64,000 nt of DNA from [Mycobacterium] crassicus. GTDB taxonomy: Bacteria; Actinomycetota; Actinomycetes; Mycobacteriales; Mycobacteriaceae. The stretch lies in assembly GCF_020181615.1 (NCBI RefSeq), contig NZ_CP084029.1, positions 3,888,800-3,952,799 on the forward strand, read 5' to 3'. The notes below the pieces were generated by a model, which was given only the letters and a program-made list of their open reading frames with translations, was not told the origin of the DNA and made no database searches. Shown here piece by piece: positions 42,824 to 51,210 of the stretch. The translations under genes were made by a program, and so were the position numbers. Position 1 is the stretch's first letter, and the number at the start of each line of letters is the position of its first letter.

Positions 42824-44085
42824 GCCACCGCCTCCGGTTGCTGCGCCGGCTCGAACGGTTCGAAGGCATAGCCGTAATCCGGGACCCCCGAGCGCACCGC
42901 GACGCGGCGCAGCACCATCCGGCCCCGGTCGCCGATCCAGACGCCGCCTGCCGGGGCGCCGGTCACCTTCACCAGTGCGCGGACCGCGACGTCGTCGAGT
43001 TCCACGATGACCAGCGAATACGGCGTCAACAGCCCGGGCACCGGCATCTGCACCGTGACCTCGGTGTAGACCGTGCCGACCCGCGGCAGCTCGACCAACT
43101 CGTAGCTGGTGCTCAAGGCGCAGTCGTCACCGACCCGGTAGCGCGGGGGGAAGTCGAGTTCGTCGCTGCCGGGCTGCTTGCCGGCCTCCCAGCGGACCTT
43201 GGCCTCGAAGGCGCGCTCGTAGGCGGCGAGCGAAATCGGCAGGTCCGCTCCGGGGGTGCTCACGTGGTCGGGAAGCGGCCGGGCCACCGGTTCGCGGCGG
43301 TGCACCCGCACTTGAGTTTCGGGGGCCTCAGGCCCCTCGGCGACGATGATCCCGGACAGGTTGGCCTGCTCGACGGCCAGCAGCGGACCCGGCGTGCGGG
43401 TTTCGGCGAGCGTTGCCAGCGCGAACAGCCCCGAGCTGGCGCCGATGGTGGGCAGCGGATCCGGATCGCCGCTGCACATCTCGGCGGCCCGGGCGTGTTC
43501 CAGCCCGGCCAGCATGACCGGGGTCTGGACCCACGCCGCGCCCAGCGACGCCACCACGCCGCGCTCGTGCAACAGCCGCGGGTCGCCGTAGTCGTGCACC
43601 ACCCCGGCATTGCGGGTGCGCACCGGCAGGCTGCGCGCGATGCGGGCCGCGGTGCGGATCCGCAGCCCGTCCTCGGCGGTCAGCACCGCGACCGCGCCCG
43701 CCCCACACGGCGGTCCCAGCTTCGCCTCTCCTCCGTCGAGCCTCGCTGAACCGCCGGCGGGGTCCACGTCCGCCCCGATGATCAGGGTGCGCGGCCGCGC
43801 CGAACTCAGAGCGTCCAGCGCGGCGGGTGCGCCGCCGAGTCGTTCGACCACCTCCAGCTCGGGGTCCAAACCCAGGCCCGCCAACAACACCGCCGCGTTG
43901 CTGCTCTCGGTGAGCGGGAGATCGCGGCTCACCAGCACCAGTCGCTCGACCGCACCGCCGTCGGTCAGGGCGGCCCGGCCGGCCTCGACGGCCATGGTGA
44001 TGGCGTCCTCGTCGTCACCGGCGACACGGCGCACGGGCACACCCCAGCACGGAAGGTACGTGCCAATCGAAGCAACGTGCGGCAT
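42820..44085 (-). CDS. HMG-CoA-synthase-like domain fused to a DUF35 OB-fold
   Basis: A 421-residue two-domain protein: N-terminal HMG-CoA-synthase/thiolase-like fold (about 1-300; MPHVASIGTYLPCWGVP, ADVDPAGGSARLDGGEAKLGPPCGAGAVAVL) and C-terminal DUF35-like OB-fold (about 320-415; LPRVGTVYTEVTVQMPVPGLLTPYSLVIVEL). The nucleophile Cys expected in an ACxGG motif is absent (ERLGGA, residues 81-86), and the Cys pairs of the DUF35 zinc ribbon are missing. It is therefore probably a non-catalytic or channelling partner for the thiolase it overlaps by 4 bp. ATG at 44085 follows AGGGG. Confidence 0.8.
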   Translation of the reverse strand: MPHVASIGTYLPCWGVPVRRVAGDDEDAITMAVEAGRAALTDGGAVERLVLVSRDLPLTESSNAAVLLAGLGLDPELEVVERLGGAPAALDALSSARPRTLIIGADVDPAGGSARLDGGEAKLGPPCGAGAVAVLTAEDGLRIRTAARIARSLPVRTRNAGVVHDYGDPRLLHERGVVASLGAAWVQTPVMLAGLEHARAAEMCSGDPDPLPTIGASSGLFALATLAETRTPGPLLAVEQANLSGIIVAEGPEAPETQVRVHRREPVARPLPDHVSTPGADLPISLAAYERAFEAKVRWEAGKQPGSDELDFPPRYRVGDDCALSTSYELVELPRVGTVYTEVTVQMPVPGLLTPYSLVIVELDDVAVRALVKVTGAPAGGVWIGDRGRMVLRRVAVRSGVPDYGYAFEPFEPAQQPEAVA

Positions 44086-44113
44086 CGCGATCCCCTTGCC
44101 CCTACCCGATCGC

Positions 44114-45319
44114 CTAGGTGACCGCGCCGAGGGTTTTGAGTTCGATGATCCGGTCCCAGTCCAGGCCGAGGTCGACCAGGATCTCGTCGGTCTGCTCGGC
44201 GAACCCGGGGGCCGGACCGGTTTCGGGGGCGGCGACATCGAACTGGACCGGGTTGGCGACCAATTCGAGCTCACCGGCCCGCACGATGTATTCGTTGGCG
44301 CGGATCTGCGCGTCCTGGGCCGCCTGCAGGGTGTCCTGGACCGGTGCCCACGGGCCGGCCAGGGTGGCGAAGCGCCCGCTCCACTCGGGCAGCGTCCGCT
44401 TGGCCATCGCCGCGCGCAGGATCTCCACGGCGGCCGGGGTGTGCTCGGCGAACGACTGCGCGGTGGCGAACCGTGGATCGTCGATGTAGTCGTGCAGTTC
44501 CATGTGTGTGCACACGTCGGCCCAGAACTTGGTGGGCTGCATCATGACAAACGAGATGTAGCGCTCGTCGGCGGTCGCGTAGACCCCGACCAGCGGGTTG
44601 ATCGGCGAGCCGTGCACACCGGGCGGCTGCTGGATCAGGCGCTCGCCCAGATGACTGGTCAACGCGACGGTGTGGCCCATGGCCCACAGGCCACTGCCCA
44701 GCAGGGACACGTCCACCACCGACGGCTCACCGGTGCGCTCGCGCTTGAACAGCGCCGCCGCGATACCGCCGGCCAGGTTGGTTCCGGAGATGGTGTCGCC
44801 GTAGGCCGGTCCGGGCGGGCCGATCATGCCTTCGATACCGGGTGGGGTGATGGTGGCGGCGGTACCGGCACGACACCAGAAGGCGGTCATGTCGTAGCCG
44901 CCCTTTTCCGATTCGATGCCGCGGGGGCCCAGTGCGCTGCCGCGGGCGTAGACGATCTTCGGGTTGACCGCGCGGATGTCCTCGACGTCCATGGCGAACT
45001 TGCGGCGGTGACCGGGAAGGAAACTGGTCAGGAAGACGTCTGCACGCTTCGCCAGTTCGAGCAACACCTCACGGCCCTCGGCCACCGAGATGTCCAGGCC
45101 GATACTGCGTTTGCCGCGGTTGGCGTGCTCGATGTTGGGGTTGGGGTCGCCCTCGACCCGCAACATGCCGGTCTGCCGCAGCCCGCGCTGCGGATCACCG
45201 GTGACCGCGTGCTCGACCTTGATGACCTCGGCGCCCCACTCGGCCAGCACCGCGCCGGCCGACGGGACGAAGCCGTACATCGCGACCTCGAGCACCCGGA
45301 TGCCCTCCAGCGGCTTCAT
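44114..45319 (-). CDS. CaiB/BaiF CoA-transferase family protein
   Basis: A 401-residue class III CoA-transferase of normal single-unit length: MKPLEGIRVLEVAMYGFVPSAGAVLAEWGAEVIKVE start, NRGKRSIGLDIS, and VVDVSLLGSGLWAMG, where the first Asp matches the catalytic Asp forming an aspartyl-CoA anhydride. Activates a free acid with CoA from a pathway thioester or racemises an alpha-methyl-branched acyl-CoA. ATG at 45319 overlaps the ALDH stop, so aldehyde oxidation and CoA activation are coupled genetically. Confidence 0.92.
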   Translation of the reverse strand: MKPLEGIRVLEVAMYGFVPSAGAVLAEWGAEVIKVEHAVTGDPQRGLRQTGMLRVEGDPNPNIEHANRGKRSIGLDISVAEGREVLLELAKRADVFLTSFLPGHRRKFAMDVEDIRAVNPKIVYARGSALGPRGIESEKGGYDMTAFWCRAGTAATITPPGIEGMIGPPGPAYGDTISGTNLAGGIAAALFKRERTGEPSVVDVSLLGSGLWAMGHTVALTSHLGERLIQQPPGVHGSPINPLVGVYATADERYISFVMMQPTKFWADVCTHMELHDYIDDPRFATAQSFAEHTPAAVEILRAAMAKRTLPEWSGRFATLAGPWAPVQDTLQAAQDAQIRANEYIVRAGELELVANPVQFDVAAPETGPAPGFAEQTDEILVDLGLDWDRIIELKTLGAVT

Positions 45320-46821
45320 CCGGCCTGCCCGGCGGCCGGCGTGGCGAATGTCTTGGACTCCAGGAACTCCTCCAGGCCGGCGACGCCCATCTCCCGGCCG
45401 ATGCCGGACTGCTTGTATCCCCCGAACGGGGCGTCGGGACTGAAGTAGTTGCCGCCGTTGATCGAGAACGTTCCGGTCCGGATCCGGCGGGCCATGGCCA
45501 CCGCTCGGTCCTGTCCGCCGAAGATCGCGCCGGAGAGCCCGTAGATGGAGTTGTTCGCGATGCGCACCGCATCCTCGTCGTCGTCGTAGCCGATCACGGT
45601 CAGGACCGGCCCGAAGACCTCCTCCTGAGCGATCTCGCTGTCCGGGTCGACATTCGTCAGCAGTGTCGGGGTGTAGAAGAAGCCGGGGTCGACCTTCTCG
45701 CCGCCGGCCACCAGGGTGGCGCCGGCGGCGACCGCGCGCTGCACCATGCCGTCGACCTTGTCGCGCTGGCGGGCGCTGATCAGCGGGCCCATGTAGGTCT
45801 TGGGGTCGGTCGGGTCGCCGTAGCGCACGTGGGAGAAGTTGGTCTTGATCAGCTCGACGATCTCGTCGTGATGACTGTTGGGCACCAGCAGTCGTGAGGT
45901 CAGCGCGCAGCCCTGGCCGGCGTGCGTGACCATAGAGAACGAGGCGAAGACCGCGGCCATGTTGAAGTCGGCGTCGTCGAGCACGATCGCCGCGGACTTA
46001 CCGCCCAGTTCCAGGAAGACGCGCTTGAGTGTCCCGCTGGCGGCGGCCATGATCGCCCGCCCGGTCGGGGTGGATCCGGTGAAGGTGACCATGTCCACGT
46101 CCGGATCGGTGGTCAGCACCGCTCCGACCTCGGGGTCCGACGAGCTCAGTACATTGACCACCCCGGCCGGAATGTCGGTGTGGTTGGCGATCAGCTCGCC
46201 GAGGGCCAGGGTGACCAGCGGGGTGTCGGGCGCGGCCTTGAGCACCACGGTGCAGCCGGCGGCCAGCGCGGGGGCCAGCTTCGCCAGTGCCAGTTGGTTG
46301 GGATAGTTGTAGGCGATGATCGCGGCGACGACGCCGGCGCCTTCCTTCTCCACCCAGCGGTGGTGCAGCATCCCGCGACTCTCGATGTTGCCGAGGTCTT
46401 CGGTCATCGGATAGTCCTCGAGCAGATCGGCGTAGTAGCGCACGATCGCGATCGGCCCGTCCAGTTGTGCGCCCTGGGTCAGCGCCGCGGTGGCGCCGAC
46501 CTCGGCGATGGTGAGCTCGGCGAACTCCTCGCGGTGTTCGACCAGAGCCTTGTGCAGCTGATCGAGGCAGCGGATTCGCAGTGCGGTGTCGGTGGCCCAG
46601 CCGCTGGTGTCGTAGGCCCGCCGCGCCGCTGCGACGGCCTCGGCGGCCTGCTCGATGGTCGCCTCGGGGGCGTAACCCAGCACTTCTCCGGTGGCGGGGT
46701 TGAGCGACGCGAACGTGCGGTCGGCATCGACCAGCTTGCCGTCGATCAGCAGCCGCCGCCCAGCGACCTGCCCAGGGTCGGTACCACCGGTGCTGGTCCC
46801 TGCCGTGTCCTGCGATCGCAT
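45316..46821 (-). CDS. Aldehyde dehydrogenase family protein
   Basis: A 501-residue NAD(P)-dependent aldehyde dehydrogenase. Seen: TFTGSTPTGRAI (cofactor loop), LELGGKSAAIVLDDAD with the general-base Glu, the nucleophile Cys in THAGQGCALTSRLLV, and EEVFGPVLTVIGYDD. GGAGG 5 nt before the ATG at 46821. First gene of the operon that runs through CoA-transferase, thiolase and the mce genes to 32515; the promoter region is shared with a divergent SDR at 47041. Likely oxidises an aldehyde produced from the transported substrate. Confidence 0.94.
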   Translation of the reverse strand: MRSQDTAGTSTGGTDPGQVAGRRLLIDGKLVDADRTFASLNPATGEVLGYAPEATIEQAAEAVAAARRAYDTSGWATDTALRIRCLDQLHKALVEHREEFAELTIAEVGATAALTQGAQLDGPIAIVRYYADLLEDYPMTEDLGNIESRGMLHHRWVEKEGAGVVAAIIAYNYPNQLALAKLAPALAAGCTVVLKAAPDTPLVTLALGELIANHTDIPAGVVNVLSSSDPEVGAVLTTDPDVDMVTFTGSTPTGRAIMAAASGTLKRVFLELGGKSAAIVLDDADFNMAAVFASFSMVTHAGQGCALTSRLLVPNSHHDEIVELIKTNFSHVRYGDPTDPKTYMGPLISARQRDKVDGMVQRAVAAGATLVAGGEKVDPGFFYTPTLLTNVDPDSEIAQEEVFGPVLTVIGYDDDEDAVRIANNSIYGLSGAIFGGQDRAVAMARRIRTGTFSINGGNYFSPDAPFGGYKQSGIGREMGVAGLEEFLESKTFATPAAGQAG

Positions 46822-47002
46822 CCAAGCCTCCCCGCCGGGTAACTACGTTCTCATGTGCGGCGAATCTTACATCGCGACAGTGAGAATTCAAGGGGAGCAC
46901 GAATACCGCCGACACCGCCCTGCGGCATCGTCGGTCGGCTACCGTTCGACATATTCCCTGCTGAGGGCCGGTCTGCGCGATCCTTGCCAGAAACGGCCCT
47001 GC

Positions 47003-47017
47003 GAGAGTACGATTCTC
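47003..47017. promoter_or_regulatory. Putative operator GAGAAT-N3-ATTCTC type (1 mismatch)
   Basis: GAGAGTACGATTCTC differs from the perfect 6-3-6 repeat by one base. It lies 23 bp upstream of the SDR GTG start (47041) within the 219-bp intergenic region that also serves the ALDH-mce operon; isolated half-sites (GTTCTC near 46847, GAGAAT near 46882) lie closer to the ALDH start. Confidence 0.55.
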
Positions 47018-47040
47018 ATCGTTCGGGAAGGGGATTCTTT

Positions 47041-47760
47041 GTGACCGAGACGGGCCTCGTGAGGACTGCTGTCGTGACCGGGGGCGCCTCGGGCATCGGC
47101 GCGGCGGTGGTGAACCGTCTGCGCGCCGCCGGCCATCGCGTGGCAGCCATCGACCTCAAACCTGGCGACCAGGAGTTGGCCTTCGCCGCCGACGTGACCG
47201 ATCGCGGGCAGATCGACGCCGCACTGACCCAGATCCGGGACCAGCTCGGCCCCGTCGAGATTCTCGTCAACGCCGCCGGGCTGGACGGCTTCAAGAAGTT
47301 CAGCCATATCAGCTTCGAGGACTGGCAACGCGTCATCGACGTCAACCTCAACGGCGTCTTCCACACCATCCAGGCGGTGCTGCCCGACATGCTGGCCGCC
47401 GGCTGGGGGCGCATCGTCAACATCTCCTCGTCCAGTACGCATTCCGGCACTCCCTATATGGCGCACTACGTCGCGGCCAAGTCCGCCGTGAACGGACTCA
47501 CCAAGACCCTGGCGCTGGAGTACGGGCCGAACGGGATCACCGTCAATGCCGTGCCCCCCGGTTTCATCGACACCCCCATGCTGCGCAACGCCGAGAGCCG
47601 CGGCTTCCTGGGCGACATCGACGACAACATCGCCCGGACTCCGGTGCGCCGCATGGGCAAACCCGAAGACATCGCAGCGGCATGCGCATTCCTGGCGTCC
47701 GAGGAAGCCGGTTACATAACCGGGCAGATCCTGGGCGTCAACGGCGGCCGTAACACCTGA
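47041..47760 (+). CDS. SDR family oxidoreductase (FabG-like)
   Basis: A 239-residue classical SDR: TGGASGIGAAVV nucleotide loop, AIDLKPG (Asp favours NAD), NAAGLDG, Ser in NISSSSTHSG and YVAAKSA catalytic motif, ending in ITGQILGVNGG. GTG at 47041 has GGAAGGGG about 9 nt upstream; a longer open frame to 46855 runs through the promoter and lacks family sequence. It leads an operon of two SDRs, a ferredoxin and a P450 and diverges from the ALDH-mce operon. Confidence 0.92.
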   Translation: MTETGLVRTAVVTGGASGIGAAVVNRLRAAGHRVAAIDLKPGDQELAFAADVTDRGQIDAALTQIRDQLGPVEILVNAAGLDGFKKFSHISFEDWQRVIDVNLNGVFHTIQAVLPDMLAAGWGRIVNISSSSTHSGTPYMAHYVAAKSAVNGLTKTLALEYGPNGITVNAVPPGFIDTPMLRNAESRGFLGDIDDNIARTPVRRMGKPEDIAAACAFLASEEAGYITGQILGVNGGRNT

Positions 47761-47801
47761 CACTCCCCGCACCGAGGTGTGCGACAACGAAAGGAACAAC
47801 C

Positions 47802-48662
47802 GTGGGACGCGTTGCCGGAAAGGTCGCATTCATCACGGGCGCAGCCCGCGGACAGGGTCGTAGCCACGCGCTGCGCCTGGCCGAAGAAGGCGCCGACATC
47901 ATCGCCGTCGACCTGTGTCAGGACATCGAGACGATCGGCTACCCGATGGCGCGGCCCGAGGACCTCGAGGAGACCGCCAAACTGGTCGAGAAGACCGGCC
48001 GCGGCATTGTCACCGCACAGGCCGACGTGCGCGACGCCGCCGCGCTCAAGACCGCTCTCGACGCCGGGATCGCCGAGTTCGGCAAGCTCGACATCGTTGT
48101 CGCCCAGGCCGGTGTGGCCGGCATGAAGGGCAACCCCCCGCTGCAGGCGTGGATCGATGTCATCAACACCAACCTGATCGGCACCATCAACGGCATCCAG
48201 GTCTCGCTGCCGCACCTGGGCGAGGGCGCCTCGATCATCGCAACCTCATCGGCGGCGGCGTTGATGGACGCCCACCAGAAGGCCAACCCGGGCGCCGACC
48301 CGGGCGGGATGGCATACATGACCTCCAAGCGGCTGATGGCACAGTACGTACACGACCTGGCCACCGAGTTGGCGGTACGCGGCATCCGCGCCAACGTCAT
48401 TCACCCGACCAACTGCAACACCGACATGCTGCAGAGCGAGCCGATGTACCGGTCCTTCCGGCCCGATCTGGAGCACCCGACCCGCGCCGACGCCGAGCCG
48501 GTGTTCTACGTGCAGCAGGCGATGAAGGTGCCGTTCATCGAGCCCGAGGACATCTCCAACGCGGTGCTCTGGCTCGCATCCGACGAGGCCCGCTACGTCA
48601 CCGGCATGCAGTTGCGAGTCGACGCCGGTGGATATCTCAAGTGGTACGACTACCACGTCTGA
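47802..48662 (+). CDS. Mycofactocin-coupled SDR family oxidoreductase
   Basis: A 286-residue SDR with the mycofactocin-subfamily start VAGKVAFITGAARGQGRSHA and RLAEEGADIIAVDLCQD, the extra segment after the second strand, and catalytic YMTSKRL. The C-terminus ends WYDYHV after the conserved ITG-like VTGMQLRVDAGGYLK. GTG at 47802 follows AAAGGA. Like its relative at 5191, it sits next to a P450. In this subfamily bound NAD is reoxidised through mycofactocin; genes for making mycofactocin are not in this window. Confidence 0.92.
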   Translation: MGRVAGKVAFITGAARGQGRSHALRLAEEGADIIAVDLCQDIETIGYPMARPEDLEETAKLVEKTGRGIVTAQADVRDAAALKTALDAGIAEFGKLDIVVAQAGVAGMKGNPPLQAWIDVINTNLIGTINGIQVSLPHLGEGASIIATSSAAALMDAHQKANPGADPGGMAYMTSKRLMAQYVHDLATELAVRGIRANVIHPTNCNTDMLQSEPMYRSFRPDLEHPTRADAEPVFYVQQAMKVPFIEPEDISNAVLWLASDEARYVTGMQLRVDAGGYLKWYDYHV

Positions 48663-48703
48663 TGGCCAACGACACGGATTCGCCCGCCTTGGATAGGAGC
48701 AGC

Positions 48704-48907
48704 ATGAAAGTTTGGGTCGACCCGCAGCGCTGTCAGGGCCACGGCCTCTGCAAGATGATCGCACCCGACTCGTTCGAGCTCGATGACATCGACGGACACT
48801 CCACCGCGGTCAGCGAGATCGTCGCCGCCGACCAATACGACGTGGTCCGCGAAGCCGTCCGGTCCTGCCCGGAACAGGCCATCATCCTCACCGACGACGA
48901 CAGTTAG
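48704..48907 (+). CDS. Ferredoxin, P450-coupled 3Fe-4S/4Fe-4S type
   Basis: A 67-residue ferredoxin, MKVWVDPQRCQGHGLCKM onward. Ligand motif CQGHGLC (His at the variable position) and distal CPEQAI. ATG at 48704 has AGGAG 4 nt upstream; an in-frame ATG at 48662, overlapping the SDR stop, would add 14 residues. It lies 19 bp before the P450 and should be its direct electron donor. Confidence 0.93.
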   Translation: MKVWVDPQRCQGHGLCKMIAPDSFELDDIDGHSTAVSEIVAADQYDVVREAVRSCPEQAIILTDDDS

Positions 48908-48926
48908 TAACAAGGGAGACAACGCC

Positions 48927-50291
48927 TTGAGCATCGACGAAGCCGTCACCAACAGCGCCCACAAGAAGGAACGGGCCTACCACTTCGACCGGCACACCCC
49001 GGAGTATCGGCTGAACTTCTCCTCCATCACCGAGGAGATGCAGGACAAGTGCCCGATGGCCTGGAGCGACACCTACGACGGGCACTGGGTCGCGGCCGGC
49101 GCCCAGGAGGTCTTCGAGCTGGCCCGCTGCCCGCACGTGTCCAACGACCACGACATCCACAATGAGCGGCGCGGCTACCAGGGCATCTCGATCCCGCCGG
49201 CCAAACGCGCCCAGGCCCGCGGCGGCGTGCTCGAAATGGACGGGGATGAGCAGCAGTTCTACCGTGACCTGCTCAACCCGTATATGTCCCCGGCCGCCAT
49301 CAAGCGCTGGATCCCGTTGATCGACGACGTCACGCGTGCCGCCATCAACGAGAAGATCGAGGACGGACGCATCGACTTCGTCGATGACCTGGCCAACATC
49401 GTTCCGGCCGTCTTCACCCTGGCGATACTCGGTATCCCGCTGAAGAATTGGACGATCTACTGCGAGCCGGTGCACGCGGCGGTGTACACGCCCGAACACG
49501 ACCCGGACTCGGTGCGGGTCGCCGAGATGCACCGCCAGATGGGCCTGGATCTGCTCACCAACTACGTCGAGATCAAGCAGAATCCGCGACCGGGCATCGT
49601 CAGCGCGCTCGCCCAGGCCCAGCGCAACGGCGAACCGATTCCCGACATCGACGGCCTGTCGATGGTGGGCGTGGTGATCGGGGGTGGCTTCGACACCACC
49701 ACCGCACTGACCGCGCACACCCTGGAGTGGCTGGCGAGCAACCCGGAGGAACGCGAGCGGTTGAGTCGCGAACGCGACAAGCTGTTCAATCACGCCACCG
49801 AGGAGTTCCTGCGCTACTTCACCCCGGCACCCGGCGACGGGCGCACCTTCTCAGAAGATGTCGAGGTGGCGGGCGTGCAGGTCAAGGAGGGCGAACGGCT
49901 GTGGCTGTCGTGGGCGATGGCAAACCGCGACCCGTCGGTGTTCGATGAGCCCAACCGGCTGATCATGGATCGAAAGGGAAACCGGCACTTCAGTTTCGGC
50001 CTCGGCGTGCACCGCTGCATCGGCTCGCATGTCGCACGTGCGGTGTTCCGGTCGATGGTGACCGCGGTGCTCGATCGGATGCCGGACTACCGCTGCGACT
50101 CCGACGGCGCGGTGCACTACGACACCATCGGCGTCATCCAGGGCATGCGGCACCTGCCGGCGACCTTCACCCCCGGCAAGCGGATCGGGCCGGGGCTTGA
50201 TGAGACGCTGGAGAAGCTGCAGCGGATCTGCGATGAGCAGCAGGCCGCCCGGCCGATCACCGAACTCAAGGACACCATCGTCATCGACTAG
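48927..50291 (+). CDS. Cytochrome P450
   Basis: A 454-residue P450, longer than the others here because of an N-terminal extension (MSIDEAVTNSAHKKERAYHF) and C-terminal tail. I-helix VIGGGFDTTTALT, K-helix EEFLR, heme loop FSFGLGVHRCIGSHVAR. TTG at 48927 is chosen over the frame's earlier ATG because AAGGGAG stands 8 nt upstream and the ferredoxin gene occupies the sequence before it. Last gene of the SDR-SDR-ferredoxin-P450 operon, followed by a strong hairpin. Confidence 0.94.
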   Translation: MSIDEAVTNSAHKKERAYHFDRHTPEYRLNFSSITEEMQDKCPMAWSDTYDGHWVAAGAQEVFELARCPHVSNDHDIHNERRGYQGISIPPAKRAQARGGVLEMDGDEQQFYRDLLNPYMSPAAIKRWIPLIDDVTRAAINEKIEDGRIDFVDDLANIVPAVFTLAILGIPLKNWTIYCEPVHAAVYTPEHDPDSVRVAEMHRQMGLDLLTNYVEIKQNPRPGIVSALAQAQRNGEPIPDIDGLSMVGVVIGGGFDTTTALTAHTLEWLASNPEERERLSRERDKLFNHATEEFLRYFTPAPGDGRTFSEDVEVAGVQVKEGERLWLSWAMANRDPSVFDEPNRLIMDRKGNRHFSFGLGVHRCIGSHVARAVFRSMVTAVLDRMPDYRCDSDGAVHYDTIGVIQGMRHLPATFTPGKRIGPGLDETLEKLQRICDEQQAARPITELKDTIVID

Positions 50292-50309
50292 GTCCCCGCT
50301 GCGCGAGCA

Positions 50310-50355
50310 GACGCGAAAGCCCCCATTTCACCGTCGAAATGGGGGCTTTCGCGTC
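50310..50355. terminator. Bidirectional terminator, 20-bp perfect stem
   Basis: GACGCGAAAGCCCCCATTTC (50310-50329) and its exact reverse complement (50336-50355) flank a 6-nt loop ACCGTC. It lies between the convergent P450 and LLM-protein stops, 18 bp after one and 11 bp before the other. The A-rich and T-rich runs inside the stem give U-richness to both transcripts. Confidence 0.9.
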
Positions 50356-50366
50356 CGCTCACCGGT

Positions 50367-51203
50367 TCAGCCGAACCCGGCGATGACGGTCTCCCCGAAC
50401 TCGGCGATCGACTCCGGCGCGGGATTCGAGAACCAGACGTAGAACCGCTGAGCGCCTTGGTCGTGCAGGCCGCCGAAGTGGTCGATGAGTTTCTCGGCAC
50501 GTCCGCACACCAGTCCGGCTCCGAAATGACCGTAGCGGCGCAGGGCTTTGCTGGTGACGGCCTCGGCGTCGCCATCTTCGCCGATGAAGCCGACCATCTG
50601 CTGCACCGATGCACGCGCGTTGCCGATCTGCGGCACCAGGCTCGGCAGGTCGTGGACGTGAGTTGCGGGCAGGTTCCACCAATCGGCATGGCGGCGAACC
50701 AGTTCCAGCATCCGGGGCCCGCGGCCGCCGAGCAGCAGTGGAATGGGCCGGCTCGGCGCGGGTACCTGCGCCGCTTCGTCACCGGCCCAATAGCGCTTGA
50801 GGTCGATCAAGGTCCGTTCCAGCGCGGTGACCCGGTCGCGTGCCGTGGCGGTACCGAAGCCGAACTTCACCAGCTCGTCGGGCATCGATCCAGACCCGAG
50901 CCCCAGTTCGAACCGGCCGCCGGAGACCTCGGCCAGGGTGACGGCCTGTTTGGCCAGCACGGCGGAATGACGGAACGGGTCACAGAGCACCAGATGGCCG
51001 ATCCGCAGCCGTTCGGTTCGCGCCGCGACCCAGGTGGCGAGCGTCATCGCCTCCCAGATCGGGCTCGCCGGCGCCATCGGTGTCTCAAGATGGTCGAGGA
51101 ACGCCACCCCGTCGAAATTGCTTGTCTCAGCAGTACAGGCGCGCAGCGTCAGCTCGTCGACGCCGAGCCCGACCTGTGGCAGGAAGAGGTACCACTCGAT
51201 CAC
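50367..51203 (-). CDS. LLM-class flavin/F420-dependent oxidoreductase
   Basis: A 278-residue luciferase-like TIM-barrel oxidoreductase: MIEWYLFLPQVG start, GVAFLDHLETP, RIGHLVLCDPFRHSAVLAKQAVTLAEVSGGRFELGLGSGS (the hallmark block), and IPLLLGGRGPRMLELVRRHADWWN. Length and the LGLG.GS motif fit the F420-dependent branch, but FMN use is possible. GTG at 51203; 7 bp after the acyl-CoA dehydrogenase stop, so it is the last gene of the ACAD operon. Confidence 0.88.
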   Translation of the reverse strand: MIEWYLFLPQVGLGVDELTLRACTAETSNFDGVAFLDHLETPMAPASPIWEAMTLATWVAARTERLRIGHLVLCDPFRHSAVLAKQAVTLAEVSGGRFELGLGSGSMPDELVKFGFGTATARDRVTALERTLIDLKRYWAGDEAAQVPAPSRPIPLLLGGRGPRMLELVRRHADWWNLPATHVHDLPSLVPQIGNARASVQQMVGFIGEDGDAEAVTSKALRRYGHFGAGLVCGRAEKLIDHFGGLHDQGAQRFYVWFSNPAPESIAEFGETVIAGFG

Positions 51204-51210
51204 GGTCGCC

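Noticed and set aside
43610..45448. 612-codon plus-strand open frame over the CaiB and DUF35 genes
   Set aside because: Antisense shadow of the CoA-transferase, with Gly/Arg/Asp-rich sequence and no domain.
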